A stretch of 64,000 nt of DNA from Marchantia polymorpha subsp. ruderalis (taxonomy: Eukaryota; Streptophyta; Marchantiopsida; Marchantiales; Marchantiaceae): contig AP031357.1 in assembly GCA_037833965.1 (NCBI GenBank), forward strand, positions 20,001 to 84,000, in the 5' to 3' direction. A model generated the notes under the pieces. It was not told the origin of the DNA and did no database searches. It saw only the letters and a program-made list of their open reading frames with translations. Numbering within the stretch: position 1 is the first letter of the stretch; each line of letters begins with the position of its first letter. Shown one piece after another: positions 1-12,111 of this stretch. Position numbers and translations under genes: made by a program.

Positions 1-820
1 AGTAAATGGACTGATTCTTTTTACGGTCTCTTGGATCCACCATGCTCTCATCACCTGTTGAATTTCGTGAAGTACGGACCCGAAACGCCAACACAGTGTT
101 CCGATGCTGTCTCGTGGGTGAGTCAACCGGGACACCTGAGTTCCGGATGTCTCGGACATCGAGGATGAGATTGGGCATAACTTTGCCACCTCAGATCCGA
201 ATGGATTAATTCTTTCACCCGTCGTTTAGATCTGCCGGCTTCTCCTTGCCTACCAAATTTCGTGGACTACGGATCTGAAATGAGAACACGCTGTCCCGAC
301 ACCGGGGAACAATGTTCCGACACTGGGGAACAACGCACGTCATCCTGGCGCCAAACACGGGTGCAGATCACCCCGAAGGCCAGAACTTTTTCATCCGGGC
401 CGGAAATGGGCTGGTTTTTGGTTCGTTCGTTCTGTCCTGACAATGCGCTTACTCGGATATATTTGTTTTTGCCTTCCAGACTCGTCTCCGAACATCTCGC
501 CTCTGTAACGAAGAAGGTCTGCTAGCGTCCAACTTAGGGCAAGTGCACTCAGATGGCCATAACTTCCTACTCCAATCTCCAACTCGAGTGATTCTTCGTC
601 CGAACGTTAGATCTTGAAGAGGAGCTCTCTTTGTATGTACTTCGTCTATTGAGATCCGCAGATCGTGTTTGGGTTGGAAAATGGTTGGAGCCCTGGTCTA
701 GAGTATATGTGGACAGTTCAAATGAAGTCCCATAACTTCTTCGTCGCGGATCCAAACTTTGTGATTCAAAAACCAATGACCACATGAAGTTGTCTTCCGA
801 AGTTGTTATATTCACTTTAC
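1..820. repeat. GC-richer duplicated repeat-like sequence, unclassified
   Basis: This block is clearly richer in GC than the AT-rich DNA that follows. It holds an imperfect tandem duplication with a period of about 195 bases. The stretch beginning ATGGACTGATTCTTT near position 6 is echoed by ATGGATTAATTCTTT near 201, and AATTTCGTGAAGTACGGA near 60 is echoed by AATTTCGTGGACTACGGA near 257. Several short open frames cross it on both strands, but none shows a recognisable domain. The composition and internal duplication look like a retroelement remnant, such as LTR or untranslated sequence. No LTR ends, primer site or coding domain could be identified, so the class is left open. Confidence 0.35.
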
Positions 821-1592
821 TACATTTCTTGAATGAAGAAAATCATTCATCCATGCACGATTATCACTTCCTTAGTGACTTATGGTTCAATTCTGTATAT
901 TTTGCACAGATTGTTTGAATTTGAGAATTTGAATGCACCCAAAATTGAAGAATATAATATTATAAATTCTAGAATCAATTGTACTAATTTAGAGAATATA
1001 TACAAAAAATTAAAAATGAATAAACTTAAAAATTGAAATAAAATCAATAATAATTATGAAAAGGTTTGAAAAACATCAGAATATAATTTCTAAAATTCAA
1101 ATATGAATAACAAGATTTATTGTAAAATTTCAAATAAATCTTGAATCTAAAATCTATTTAATTCATAAACACAATATATAAAATTGAGAAAAAATAGAAT
1201 AAATTGTAATTTTAAATTCTAAAAATCATCGTTTAACAATAATAAATAAGAAAACTAATCTTCATATATTTAACCTTATATGTATTAAAAATAATAATAT
1301 TTTACGATCTATATATCTTTTCATAGTTTGAAGTTTTATTTTGCAATGGTAGAGAATCTGAAAATTCAATTAAAAATAACAATAAATTTGATAAACATGA
1401 GTTAAAGTTTTACATAATCATTTCTTGTATTATTGAAATATATCAAAGATTTGGAAGAATTAAAAGTGATGAAAGATTGGAACAATTATTGTAATTGTAA
1501 ATATTATTCAGATCTAAGATCTGAACCGTTCAAGATTAGTTATAATATGAATTCAACGTGTGGATTAAATATTAGAAAGATCTAACGGTCAA

Positions 1593-1858
1593 GATTTTTG
1601 AACTTTGTAAAGTTTATAAAATCTAAACTAGTGGAAGAATATATAACAAAGATAACTAAGTATCAAAGATATGCAAATAAAGTAATAAGAAATGCACATA
1701 AAATCAACTTAAATATGAATTAAAAAATATTCTATATAATGAAACATGTCTGAAAGCATTGGTGACATGTAATGAATGTTGTAGATTTATTTTAATTATT
1801 TTTAAAAATAGATAGATTATTTAAATCTTATTTTTTTATATTTTGACTCAATTTCCAT
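1593..1858 (+). repeat. 266 bp direct repeat, left copy
   Basis: This segment starts near GATTTTTGAACTTTG and ends at CAATTTCCAT. It recurs in the same orientation at 4654-4919 with only about two differences. It does not begin with TG and end with CA, and no tRNA primer site adjoins it, so it does not look like an LTR. The two copies flank AT-rich DNA and an rDNA-derived block. Confidence 0.85.
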
Positions 1859-2050
1859 AAAATTTTCATATTTGAACAACAATTAAATTATTGATAATAT
1901 ATATGTTGGTAATTTAGAAAAAAAATTCCAATTTGGAATTATATTTGAAAAAATAAAAATGAAAAATGGTTTTTTAAAACAAAAAAACCTAAAATGTCAT
2001 TTAGAGAATAGAAATAACAATCCCAAGAATTTCCCTTGATCACATATTAA

Positions 2051-2645
2051 AGAAAGAAAATATTCAAATACTAATTGGCAAAAAATGAAACCTAGAAATG
2101 TATAATTCAAATTTAAAGTAGAATAATGACTTTTTTTTGGAAAAATATATTGAAATGAAAATTGGATAAACTAAAAATTCTTTAAATTACAATAAAAGAC
2201 AAGGATATGAAATAAATTTAGAAACCACAAATTGAATATGAGTAGACAATATTTTCAACCTAAATAAACCTTGATGCACTCAAAGATAAAAATTGTATAT
2301 ATGAACTATGTCAAAAGTGATTTTTAAGATTTAGACAGACGTCAGAAGAAAGGAAGAAAATATTGGAATACTATTTGACAGAAATTGATACCTTGAGGTA
2401 TATAATTCATATTTAAAATAGAATAATGAAGTTTTTTAGAGAAAGAAAAATATAAATTGAAATTGAACGATTTGAAAAGTGTATAAATTATAATAAAATA
2501 TTCAGGGTTGAAAAAAATTTAGAAACCACAGATTGCAAACGAATAGATAATATTTTCAATCCATATAAACCTTGATGCACCCTAAGATATATATTGTGGA
2601 TATGATCGATTTAAAAAATAGTTTTTAACATTTGGATGGAAGTCA
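2051..2645 (+). repeat. Diverged tandem duplication, unit about 300 bp
   Basis: Two adjacent units (about 2051-2350 and 2351-2645) share a series of blocks in the same order: AAAATATTnnAATACTA, GTATATAATTCA-type sequence, TAGAATAATGA, AATTTAGAAACCACA, ACAATATTTTCAA-type sequence and AAACCTTGATGCAC. Divergence is considerable, so the duplication is not recent. No protein is encoded. Confidence 0.7.
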
Positions 2646-3574
2646 CATGTATATTAAAGTAATTTAGAAACTTGAAATCCGATTTAAATTGATGACTTCT
2701 ATCTAAAACATAAAAGGCGGCTGGAAATTTGTGCAATTAATAGAAAATTAACCTTTCATGAAAAGTATGATCCAAACCGTTGAATCCTTCTAAATAATAG
2801 TTTTTAGCACCAGGAATAAATTGCAAGATGATCCAACGGTTAGGTTAATACTGGGAGGATTAGATGTTTAGAATAGAAGCAAATTTGTTATGCGAGGCTT
2901 GTTTTCGATGCATCTAGTGTTGGAACATGTGTTATATGATGGAGGGGGTATGGGGGAAAACAATAATCTGGATTGGAATCTAATCTTATAGGTTGAAACC
3001 TTGTTAGATTGAAAAACGGAATTTAGGTCAAAATAATAGATCCAAAAGCATATAGAACACTTATATGATAGAGGGAAAATATAATTCTCCAGGGTTAATA
3101 TTGGAAAAAATTATAATTAGAGAATATTAGATTAGATTTGAGAATCTGTAAATAATTCAATTTGGAATTGGTCTAAAATAAATCTAATAGATGTTTTGGG
3201 AGTGGTAGGATCTAATTACCCACAATTGGGAAGATTTGACACTTGGATTTTGAAATTGTGACGATGAGTGATTTCGAAATAAAAAAGTAAGGAAAAAAAA
3301 TACAAATAAAAAAAGTTGTGAAATGATCGTGTAATTATGCTTTGAATAGAGGAAACAAAAAAAAAAAAAAAAAGAGAAAAAAGAAATGGCATTTTGACTT
3401 AATTTCTATTCGGGAAGGATTCTTGCGGAGAGATAATGTGAAACCTTATCGGAAGTAAAGAAAATTCGGAGAAGTTGTTAGTTTTATTTTTGATTCGGCT
3501 ACGTGGGGAATTTAAGATTTTTTACCAAAGGATAATTTAAAGACTTAGGGATTATTATTATTTTCAAAAAGGTT

Positions 3575-3694
3575 GGATGCGGCACCGGGACTTCCCGGGA
3601 GGTCACCCGTCCCAGTACTATTCCGGCCCAAGGGCGCTTAACTGCAGAGTTCTGATGGGATCTGGTGTAGTAGCCCTGGTATGACCGCATCACG
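3575..3694 (-). rRNA. 5S ribosomal RNA gene or near-intact relic
   Basis: Read on the minus strand, these 120 bases follow plant 5S rRNA throughout. They contain TCATACCA near the 5' end, the block GATCCCATCAGAACTC, the A-box-like AGTTAAGCGC, TAGTACTGGGACGGGTGACC and CTCCCGGGAAGTCC, and they end in CCGCATCC. The ends can pair GATGCGG with CCGCATC, so helix I is intact. A TTTTT run (3566-3570 on the plus strand) lies a few bases after the 3' end and suits a Pol III terminator. The loop after the 5' stem (GGGCTACTACACCAGATCC) differs from the usual plant sequence, so this may be a divergent or silent copy. The neighbouring spacer-like repeats suggest it came from a 5S-containing 45S rDNA unit, as in bryophytes. 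Confidence 0.8.
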
Positions 3695-4650
3695 TCAAGG
3701 AAGGAGTTTCCGGTGTAGATGAAGAGGGTAAGGTGCGGCCAAAGGTTCCGCCAAACCCGTCCGACCAGAAAGGAAGTTTAGGGTTAGGAAAGCCCGTTAG
3801 CCAGACAGAACTTTTCGGGGCAATGGGCCGAGTTGGGAGGCAGAACTAAACTAAACTGAACCCTAAACCTAAACTAAACCCAGTCAAGACCTTTTCGGGG
3901 CAATGAACCGAAACTGCGAGTGGGTGCAAATCAGTCAAGACCTTTTCGGGGCAATGAGCCAAAATTGCGACGAGGCGCAAAACAGTCAAGACCTTTAGGG
4001 GAGTGTTTCGGGCGAAAGACAGCGTGAGACACTAAGAGTCTCAATTGCATAGAGGCCCACTTGCGGCCCAAGGAAAAAATAGTCAAGACCTTTTCGGGGC
4101 ACTGAACCAAAACTGCGACAGGGCGCAAAACAGTCAAGACCTTTTCGGGGCAATGAGCCGAAACTGCGACGGGGCGCAAAACAGTCAAGACCTTTGAGGG
4201 AGTGTTTCGGACGAGAGACAGCGTGAGACACTAAGAGTCGCAGTCACATAGAGGCCCACTTGCGGCCCAAGGCAAAAACAATCAAGACCTTTTCGGGGCA
4301 ATGAGCCGAAACTGCGACTGGGCACAAACCAGTCAAGACCTTCGGGCGAGTGTTAACCCTAAACCCCAAAACCTTCGAGCGAGAGACAGCGTGAGACGCT
4401 AAGAGTCTCAGTCGCATAGAGGCCCACTTGCGGCCCGAGTAAAAAACAGTCAAGACCTTTTCCGGGCGAGACAGCCGGTTCCCAAGTGTACGAGGCAAGG
4501 CAAGGCACCAAACTGAGGGCAAGATCGCCTAGAGCGGCAGCCCAGCAAGAAGGAAAAAAAAAGGAAGAGGAGGGGTGCTAAGGGTCACCCCACCTCGGCC
4601 CAGCCTGCCTCTGTGGGCAGGTAGGTACACACACTTGGGCCGATGTCCGA
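3695..4650. repeat. rDNA-spacer-like array with two alternating repeat types
   Basis: A GC-rich array lies next to the 5S gene. The short unit A (about 51 bases) reads CAGTCAAGACCTTTTCGGGG, then an AATGAGCCGAAACTGCGAC core and a GGGCGCAAAA tail. The long unit B (about 97 bases) starts with the same CAGTCAAGACC but continues with GTGTTTCGG, GACAGCGTGAGAC, CTAAGAGTC and AGAGGCCCACTTGCGGCCC. From 3883 the order is A-A-B-A-A-B-A-B-A, a higher-order pattern. A short telomere-like run (CCCTAAACCTAAAC) occurs near 3860. Open frames through the array on the minus strand are repeat artefacts. The block most likely derives from a ribosomal intergenic spacer, but no 18S or 25S sequence is present. Confidence 0.7.
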
Positions 4651-4653
4651 TTT

Positions 4654-4919
4654 GATTTTTGAACTTTGTAAAGTTTATAAAATCTAAACTAGTGGAAGAA
4701 TATATAACAAAGATAACTAAGTATCAAAGATATGCAAATAAAGTAATAAGAAATGTACATAAAATCAACTTAAATATGAATTAAAAAATATTCTATATAA
4801 TGAAACATGTCTGAAAGCATTGGTGACATGTAATGAATGTTGTAGATTTTTTTTAATTATTTTTAAAAATAGATAGATTATTTAAATCTTATTTTTTTAT
4901 ATTTTGACTCAATTTCCAT
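4654..4919 (+). repeat. 266 bp direct repeat, right copy
   Basis: Near-identical direct copy of 1593-1858, joined directly to the distal edge of the spacer-like array. The identity ends abruptly at CAATTTCCAT, where a compositionally different sequence starts (GATGGAGTACGAGCTCC). Confidence 0.85.
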
Positions 4920-7900
4920 GATGGAGTACGAGCTCCGACGATAGGGTAAGCAACTTAGTGCATCTAGATGCTTCATGTCCTAATCTAAATCCTAAACCCG
5001 GAATATCTACCGTACCGTTATACATGTGCAACCTGACATGTTTAAGAGGCTTGTTTCCAGAGGTCCATTTGACACATGCTCTTAGGATCCTTGTAATCCG
5101 TCTTCGAGCTAGTACGACAGATCTCAGCAAAGACGCAATCTCTTTGATCCTGTCTGCCTCGGGGATCCATGCCAATGTCATGATTCGTTGCTTAGGTGGA
5201 ACCTCTCCTTCTAGTGAGAGCAGAGTCTCTATATTGCTTGGATATTGAAGTTTCTACTACCTACGTCTGATAGAATCATTGGCCCGTTCTTTGTAACTAT
5301 TGCCCCGTCAGTCATTCTTGGACCTGATCTAGGCCTACTCCCCTACCTAGAAAGAGAATTGAAATTATCTACTGGATTTGGCAAGATTGTTCCTCAATCT
5401 ACTCCTGGATACTTACAAGAGAGAAATTTTGCATTACGTCAGAGACGTAATCTTTGTCATTTCTTGAAGATATCACAAATGAAAATAACATCCCACACCT
5501 TGTCGATAATCTGTAAATACAATGACTTTTTAACAACCATTCTACAACCTACGAAGCTTGGGATACAGTATATTAATAAGTATCCAAGAGAACGCAAGAG
5601 TTAAAGCCCTGGGACCTACAAAGAGTTTGTAATGAAGAGATAAAGCAAGAAACAACAAACTTTTCACATTTGGTTTAGCATGGTCATGAATAATGCAAGA
5701 ACCATGAGGAGTATAATTCTTACTTTGATATTAACTCACATGTGCTGTTAGTAAGATTAATGTACTGGATTAAAAAGAGCGAAAGTGACGAAGCTCGGAG
5801 AAAACAATATGCAGAGAAACAAGAATGATGAACAAAATGACATACACAATGATACACAACAAGTTGCAGAAAAAATAATTTGTGAGAAAATTGCGGTTTA
5901 GGAAGAAAGAAAATACTAAAACTCAGTAGAAATGAACTCTTAGTATGGACTAGACTTGTATGTTATAGAAGTCTAGAACAAACTAGATTAACACTAATAT
6001 ATTCACTTAGCATCACTGATACTTGAAATTCATAGAGAACAAATCTTACCGGAGAAGGCTGAAACATACTTCTTCAACTCCTGGTCAAATGAATAGTTGG
6101 TAGTAGTCCTCCTGGGATTGAGACCTTGGAGGAGATACAAGCAACACGCTTGCTCAGCATAAACATTGACTTATAGATTGAGGAAAGAACACGATAGCAC
6201 ATCCTGGCAAATTTTTTATTTAATTCAAGTGTATCTTCACAGTCTCGTAGCCAGGGGGTGGTACTCAGAACAGATAGTGATGTGTATTGCTACATATTGT
6301 ATCTGATCTTATGCATACACTTAAATGTGCATACCCCACACGAACAGTGCAGAATCTAAGCCTAATTCGCTTACAACAGTATTATAGTCACCCATCTAGA
6401 TCGTGAACAGGAACCAAAAATCAAATATTGTTTTGCTTTGTAAACGAAGATCGAAAGGCATGGATAGCAATCGCAAGCCTGCGACCACATCATCACCCTC
6501 AGCTAACAAAGCTTAGGAACAGAGAACAAACTGTAAGGATGGTGGACATCATATAGGGGTGTCAACGACGACTATATAGAGCAAAAATCACGCAATGCTT
6601 ACTCAAAAAACGTATTCTAACGCTCTCAATTCTAAAGGTTTAGAAACTGTATAGACAATGAAGTCAAAGAAAGTCCTCGATCTGATCTTATAGATTGTCT
6701 GCTAGACTCCAAAGACCGATACATGTAAATTCCACGAGCTAAATAGGGAGTGACCACAGTCTTACATGTATCTAGAACTTGAACCAGAAATTTTGAAAAG
6801 AAACCACTTGCCTGTCAAGGGCAACCGGGACGAGCATTAGGGTTTAGGCTAAAGTGTTTATTACTTGGTCCGCAAATCTCCATGCACCTGTCTATGGAAG
6901 AGCAACAATTCTAGATATAGCAATAATTAAATCCTCTACGGCAGCACCAAAATCCATCAGCACCCATCGAAGGGGCGAAGTAGTATTGTTACAACCACTA
7001 ACCAGCAGAGAATTCATGACAGATAACTGCATTTTATCAAAAAAAGCTTAGGAGTTCCGTTCTCATTGGCCATATTTCAAGGCCATGCTTGCATCCGCCA
7101 AATTCTACTCGCATGGACAAATTTGTTGCTCTCACAATGTAAAATACCTGACTTGACTTACATAAGTAGAGTCCTTTGGCTTTTTAGAGTCCTACAGGGG
7201 CGTTCGGGTATGCAGATGATGTGGCATAAGCTGTACATGTCTTATACATTTGATTTAACAAAATCCGGATGAACTTTGAGAAAAGACACTCCAAATTCTG
7301 ATCTCAAATTTCCCCAATATGTTTGTGTCGATGCCAACTTCTTTATACAAAGGTTTTTTGCTGTGCTGCTTGTAGTCTGCTGGATGCTATTGGCATGTCA
7401 TACTGCTGCTCCGCAATAGTCTGTGATTTAATGTGCAGATCGCATCGTTTGAAAAGATACAAAGATTTTAAATCAGTAAGTCATATCCTAAAATCGTAGG
7501 AACTTGGTATTCAGGCATTAGTGCAACACATCGCCATTGCACGAAACCTTCTGCGACTTTCATGACATGCCCCACACTAGCAAAAAGATGACGAATCATC
7601 AGGTTCCTCCACTAAACTGTATAAGAATAGCGGTGAAAGGCAATGAAATATGCAAATTTCAAGCAAGTTCAAGGCAGGTCCATAACAAGCTGAGGTTTGG
7701 CTCCAAATGTATGACTTCTTTTCTCTTCGATATTTTTTCCTCCTCTTACTTTAGTGATTCTTAACAACCTAGTAGTTGTTAGCTCAATCTTAGGGTACTA
7801 GAGTTTTGTAATCCCATTATACTTACCTCAAAAAAGGCTCCAATGGTAACCCACGATAAAAACAGTCCTTGAAGTACCTAAAGCCCCTCAAATTGGTGGC

Positions 7901-8000
7901 TTTTGGTACAAGATACTTAAAAAATTGTTTAATGTCTTCGGATAAATAAGTTCTTCCGGACACTACTATTCTAGTCACTAAATACATACGATAATTGAAA
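4920..8000. other. Mixed-composition DNA without a recognised gene
   Basis: GC content rises relative to the left side. Several open frames exist, for example 4958-5248 and 5245-5604 on the plus strand (96 and 119 codons), but none resembles a known family and there is no coherent splice structure. A degenerate gene or an old transposon could underlie part of it. I see no RNA gene or transposon terminus. Confidence 0.4.
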
Positions 8001-8022
8001 CTACTTCAAAAATATGGTAGCA

Positions 8023-9012
8023 CTATGTCTTCTCACATCTCAGTCGGATGATGCTGTGAACTAGGGAAAGCGTTAAATCAATACGGATTTGAGGAGACTC
8101 CAGAGTTTTCTTTATAGTAACGGTGAAGTACATGACCTGTTCTGGACATGACCTGCTGCATTCAGTGGAGTGGGTGAATCCTATACTACATTCATAATCA
8201 GCGGTTCTCTTATACCAAAATGCCACCACCCATGCGCGTCTCCAGCTATCAGTGCTTGAATTGAAATCAGACCCATGTAAGGTTCTCTCGTGATGAACAG
8301 TCACATCGCTTTGCCAACTTCAGCAAGTTTTGACATATCATCCTTAGCCAATAGAGCTGTCAAAGTATGCGACTTGTCACGATGTCCTTGCAAAGGTCCA
8401 TGATGCCTGAAATTCTTCTCCATATGTGTTCATGGAACCAACTTTATGCATCTATATTTTAACCCCGGCATTATCAATTGCAGTCCAAAATTGAAACTGT
8501 TCGTGTGTAGTCCGTAACGGGCCAGTACACAAAGTCCTAGTGTCAGTGAAACATTCCATCGAGCTTACCTGGAAATTTGTCTAGAAGTTCATCGAGCACC
8601 ATGCCCGATTCCAACAGTTGCTCGGATATGGAAGCTTCTCTCTTCTAAATATTTCCCTTCGGCAACAGATTGCACTTGGAAGGGAACACTATGTTCACAA
8701 CCCAGTAATCTTCCAGAGGCTTTGACTAATGTGCAGACATGTCACAGAAATCTCGACGTTCGACTGCTCCTTTGCGTCTTTAAGACGACATGAGATTTTT
8801 TTCAATGTTTTGCAATTCGTCTTTTGATAGTACATCTTTGACATGCACATATCCACACTGGTTCTGTAGTACTCAACTTCTTCTGTCCTGAGTTTGTATC
8901 GATCTCCATTTTGTCGACCTGCCCCATCATCAGACATCTCTAATGACTGAAAACTATGGCCTCTGCTTCCTGTGAAATAGCAAGAGAGTGCAAATTGTTT
9001 GATCTGGTTCAA
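8023..9012 (-). other. Possible downstream exons of an unrecognised minus-strand gene
   Basis: Two open stretches lie on the minus strand. The one ending at 8695 has a good acceptor (TTGCTATTTCACAG, then GAAGCAGAGG near 8971) and reads through MSDDGAGRQNGDRYKLRTEE, a charged, helix-prone segment. The one at 8023-8304 reads through YKRTADYECSIGFTHSTE. Neither matches a family I know. They could be exons of the same gene as the 9612-9813 exon or chance open frames, and no joint phase could be proved. Confidence 0.25.
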
Positions 9013-9611
9013 AATTGTCCCAGAATCAAAATTTGCAGCATTGTCTATGTCTTGTTGGAGTGAATATCAACCCTCAATATGACTACCGCATTTGGGAACT
9101 GGGGCATCTTCATCAACTGTAAGATCCGGCAAAATGTCTATCACAAGTCTATCTGTTATAACGCAAAATTATATGCTATCTTCTATACATTTTTACCAAT
9201 ATTGCGGGTTCGTGCATTCGCCGCCTCTTGAGTAGAATGTCTTGTATAATATAAGAAGCGTGGCTATGGAAAGTCTGTGTTATCTAGTTACGTTTCAAGT
9301 CTGGGCCCAAAAGCTGTCAAATTTGAAATTCTCGTCTCTAATATGGTGCACAAAATTTCTTGGCTCCATGATTTCTAGTTTATCCGGACAAACATGATAA
9401 AATTATCAAGTAAATGGTATGAAAAGCTCTCGCGATCTGAAGTGGTAGTCTGGTAGTCTAAGGTAATTTTATTTCTATCTACTGCCTTCCCCGTGACCAC
9501 TAGAGTACAGACTAGTGAAAAGATTGCGACTGGTAAATAACAATATCCATAGTCTGAAATTTCAGCTTAAGGAGTCAGCAGTATGAGCATTTAGTTGTCA
9601 AGGGTCACTCA

Positions 9612-9813
9612 CCGAGCTCTCGATGCGCCAGAAAATGACAATACCGGTCTCGCGCTTTAGGAGATACTTTGGTCTTTCGAGCAGGCTTTTGTTGCATTCC
9701 TTGCACGTCGGTGTAACGCTTCTTGGAGGACTCAAATAGTCGACAGTAAATGCTTTCGTTCTGCCACTTTCGTTATGTTTTTTAGCTCGACCAATCTTGA
9801 GTTGCAGCACCAT
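9612..9813 (-). CDS. Candidate first exon of an unrecognised gene
   Basis: From an ATG at 9813 the minus strand encodes about 67 residues beginning MVLQLKIGRAKKHNESGRTK. A short CxxC segment (TCKECNKSLLERPKYLLKRE) follows, then GIVIFWRIESS. The frame reaches a consensus donor (AGCTCG, then GTGAGT, near 9612). The single CxxC could be half of a zinc-binding site, with partners in a later exon. The composition (Lys/Arg-rich with a hydrophobic core) looks coding, but I do not recognise the family. Possible later exons lie at 8971-8695 and 8304-8023. Confidence 0.35.
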
Positions 9814-9979
9814 CGTCTCGGTTTAATGTTACAGTCGTAAAGTTGCTCAAAAACGCGAAGGAAAGTTCGTCACAATCCCTACACGACGTATTCTACGATG
9901 TTCTCTTGCATACATAGTGTGGCGGGTTTTGTAATGATGGTCCCCGTTTCCAACATTTCTTATCATGAGTAGCAATCTA

Positions 9980-11620
9980 TGGTAGTTTTAAGATTTCTCA
10001 ACATCATTCGAGCTCCGACTAAACTTATCAACGCAGAGAGTCAATTTCGACATTTGTTGATCTCATCTACTCTTCTTTGTCTTTTTTCCTTGTTTTATTT
10101 ATTTATCATCACTCATCAAATCATAGATCTAGTTTTCAGTTTCTTGCTATTTTACTCCACCGTCCCTATTGTACCTCGCGTCTCCTTGAATCCGGCCTAT
10201 ACCTCATGTGCAGTTTTTATCATAGATTTAACTTATAATCATTTAGCTCCTCAATATTTTGATAGGAAATTATTTTAAAAACATTTATCTCTAAAATTTT
10301 GTTTAGATTCATTATTCTTAAGAAAAAAATTGTCATCTCATTCTTTCCAATTTCGTGTGGATATGAGTGACACAAAATATCATGAGTGTGCTCTAGTACA
10401 AATCAATGGTGTTTGTTATTTTAATATTAAATTTAGATCGATTCATATAATTTTATTATCCATATGGAAATTGTAAATTCTATTGCACATGTGAAGGAGA
10501 CAAAGTATAGGGTTAGGGTTTAGGGTTCAAAATATTGAGATAGTCGATACTTTTAGCAAAATAGACTCTTTTGTCATATCACAATCAAAGTGTTTAGATT
10601 TGAATATAAACTGTAATAAATATTGAAAAAAATTTATGTATCTAAAATTTTTAAAAAGAGATATATTAAATTCTAAGTGTTTTTTAAAATACATATTTCA
10701 TGAAATTTTCATGATTTTCTCTAGATGTAATGAATCTGTATCCAGTTGAACATTAAAAGTGGCAGTGGTTTTAATTTTTTTTTAATATAATTAAATTATC
10801 ATATTCTTGTGAAGTAAACATCAACTTAATTCAAAGACAATTTCAGGATTTATTAAATAAGCTCAAATAAGACTTGATAGATAAACTTTACGAATCAATT
10901 ATTTTGACTTATTGAAATTTTGATTCATTTCATACAATGCAATCTTCTAAATTTCAAAACTTTATATTAACATTTAAAATCATTATATAATTAATTATCT
11001 TATTTCAGATCGAGCTAGCTTTTTCTTATGTGATGCGATGATGTATTTATTTAGATACAAAAACATTATCTTGGAACATATGCATAAATAAATCAACATT
11101 GCATGTTTTGAATTGTTTCAAAAATAATTTTTTTCTTAATTCTTGATATCACTGTTTAAATTTGTAGACAAATTATTTTTTCAATATTCATATTTAGTCA
11201 ATTTTAAGTAACTTTTTTAATGTGTTTATTTTACTCTAAATTCAATTTATTGGTCATAATACATACATATAATCAAAATTCTGTGTTGGCTAGATTTATT
11301 TATTGATACCTCAAATCAAACAAAAAATTTGAGTAAACATAATATTTAAATTTTGTAAAGTATTAATGAAAATTTGACTTAATTCATATTTAAAAAAATT
11401 ATGCTTAAAATCATAAAGTTGTATATAAATATGTGGAAATTTTGTAAGTTTTTTTTTTCAAATTTATTTCCATATGATTTACAGTAGCTTTAATTTAGAA
11501 AGTTTTTTTTTCTTAATATATAAAAAAATTTATCTTTCATGTCAGAAGTTAAAAATGGAAGAAACCATTAAAAATTTATGGCTTTCATTGATTGTGATTT
11601 TCAAGGATAAAATAATTTAT
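9980..11620. other. AT-rich intergenic DNA
   Basis: Mostly AT-rich sequence with homopolymer runs. The 99-codon plus-strand frame at 9979-10278 is hydrophobic and low-complexity and has no recognisable domain. A short TAGGGTTTAGGG-like telomeric motif occurs near 10511. Nothing else is supportable. Confidence 0.5.
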
Positions 11621-11623
11621 AAT

Positions 11624-11946
11624 TGAAAGTTCCAAACATTCAGATCGATCAGCACGCACAACAATCACATCACCGATATAACGTGCTTCATCTTCCACAG
11701 GCTACGTCCTCGAGCAAGAGCAGAAACTTCACTAAAGCATAGATGTATACACGATCTCCATAGCCAAGCTATACTCCTTCCTATTCAGTCTCTAAGTGCC
11801 ATTCTGAACTGAACGTAGTGAGTGTCTACTCATCTCTTCTATACAAGAAGAGATAAGGTGCACATATTAACTAACCTAACCACAGTTAACTTTCTAACCA
11901 TGGTTATCATTAATTGAAGTTAATCAAAGATAAAGTTAACCTAACA
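11624..11946 (-). repeat. copia 3' LTR
   Basis: On the minus strand it starts TGTTAGG and ends TTTCA (11624-11625 read TG on the plus strand). It aligns with 14584-14886 through shared blocks such as GATCAGCACGCA, ACTAAAGCAT, CATAGCCAAGCT, TAGTGAGTGTCT, CTCTTCTATACAAGAAG and AAGGTGCACATATTA. Confidence 0.8.
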
Positions 11947-12111
11947 AACTTCCCATTGACTCAAGTCTTGGAGAGTTAACTAATGTATCTTTGCGAGAAA
12001 TTCTAGAAAGTAAACCCAAATCACGCTTTCCCTCTATAGCTGAGAGTTAACTAGAACTAAGCCATAGCTGGTAAAAATTGGATGAAGAATACATTTACAA
12101 AAGTTACTAGA

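Larger units (their letters stand above)
821..3498. other. AT-rich intergenic DNA, no gene seen
   Basis: Very AT-rich sequence with frequent poly-A and poly-T runs and stop codons in all frames. It contains a diverged tandem duplication (2051-2645) and the first copy of a 266-base direct repeat (1593-1858), both listed separately. No coding exon, RNA gene or transposon terminus is evident otherwise. Confidence 0.6.

Noticed and set aside
3931-4522. Several minus-strand open frames of 78-92 codons with repeated VLTVLRPVAVS-type peptides
   Set aside because: They are translations of the rDNA-spacer-like tandem repeats. The peptide repeats mirror the DNA repeats, and a 5S gene adjoins.
1593-4919. 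Idea that the 266 bp direct repeats are LTRs of a retrotransposon
   Set aside because: No TG/CA ends, no tRNA primer site or polypurine tract, and no gag/pol sequence between them.
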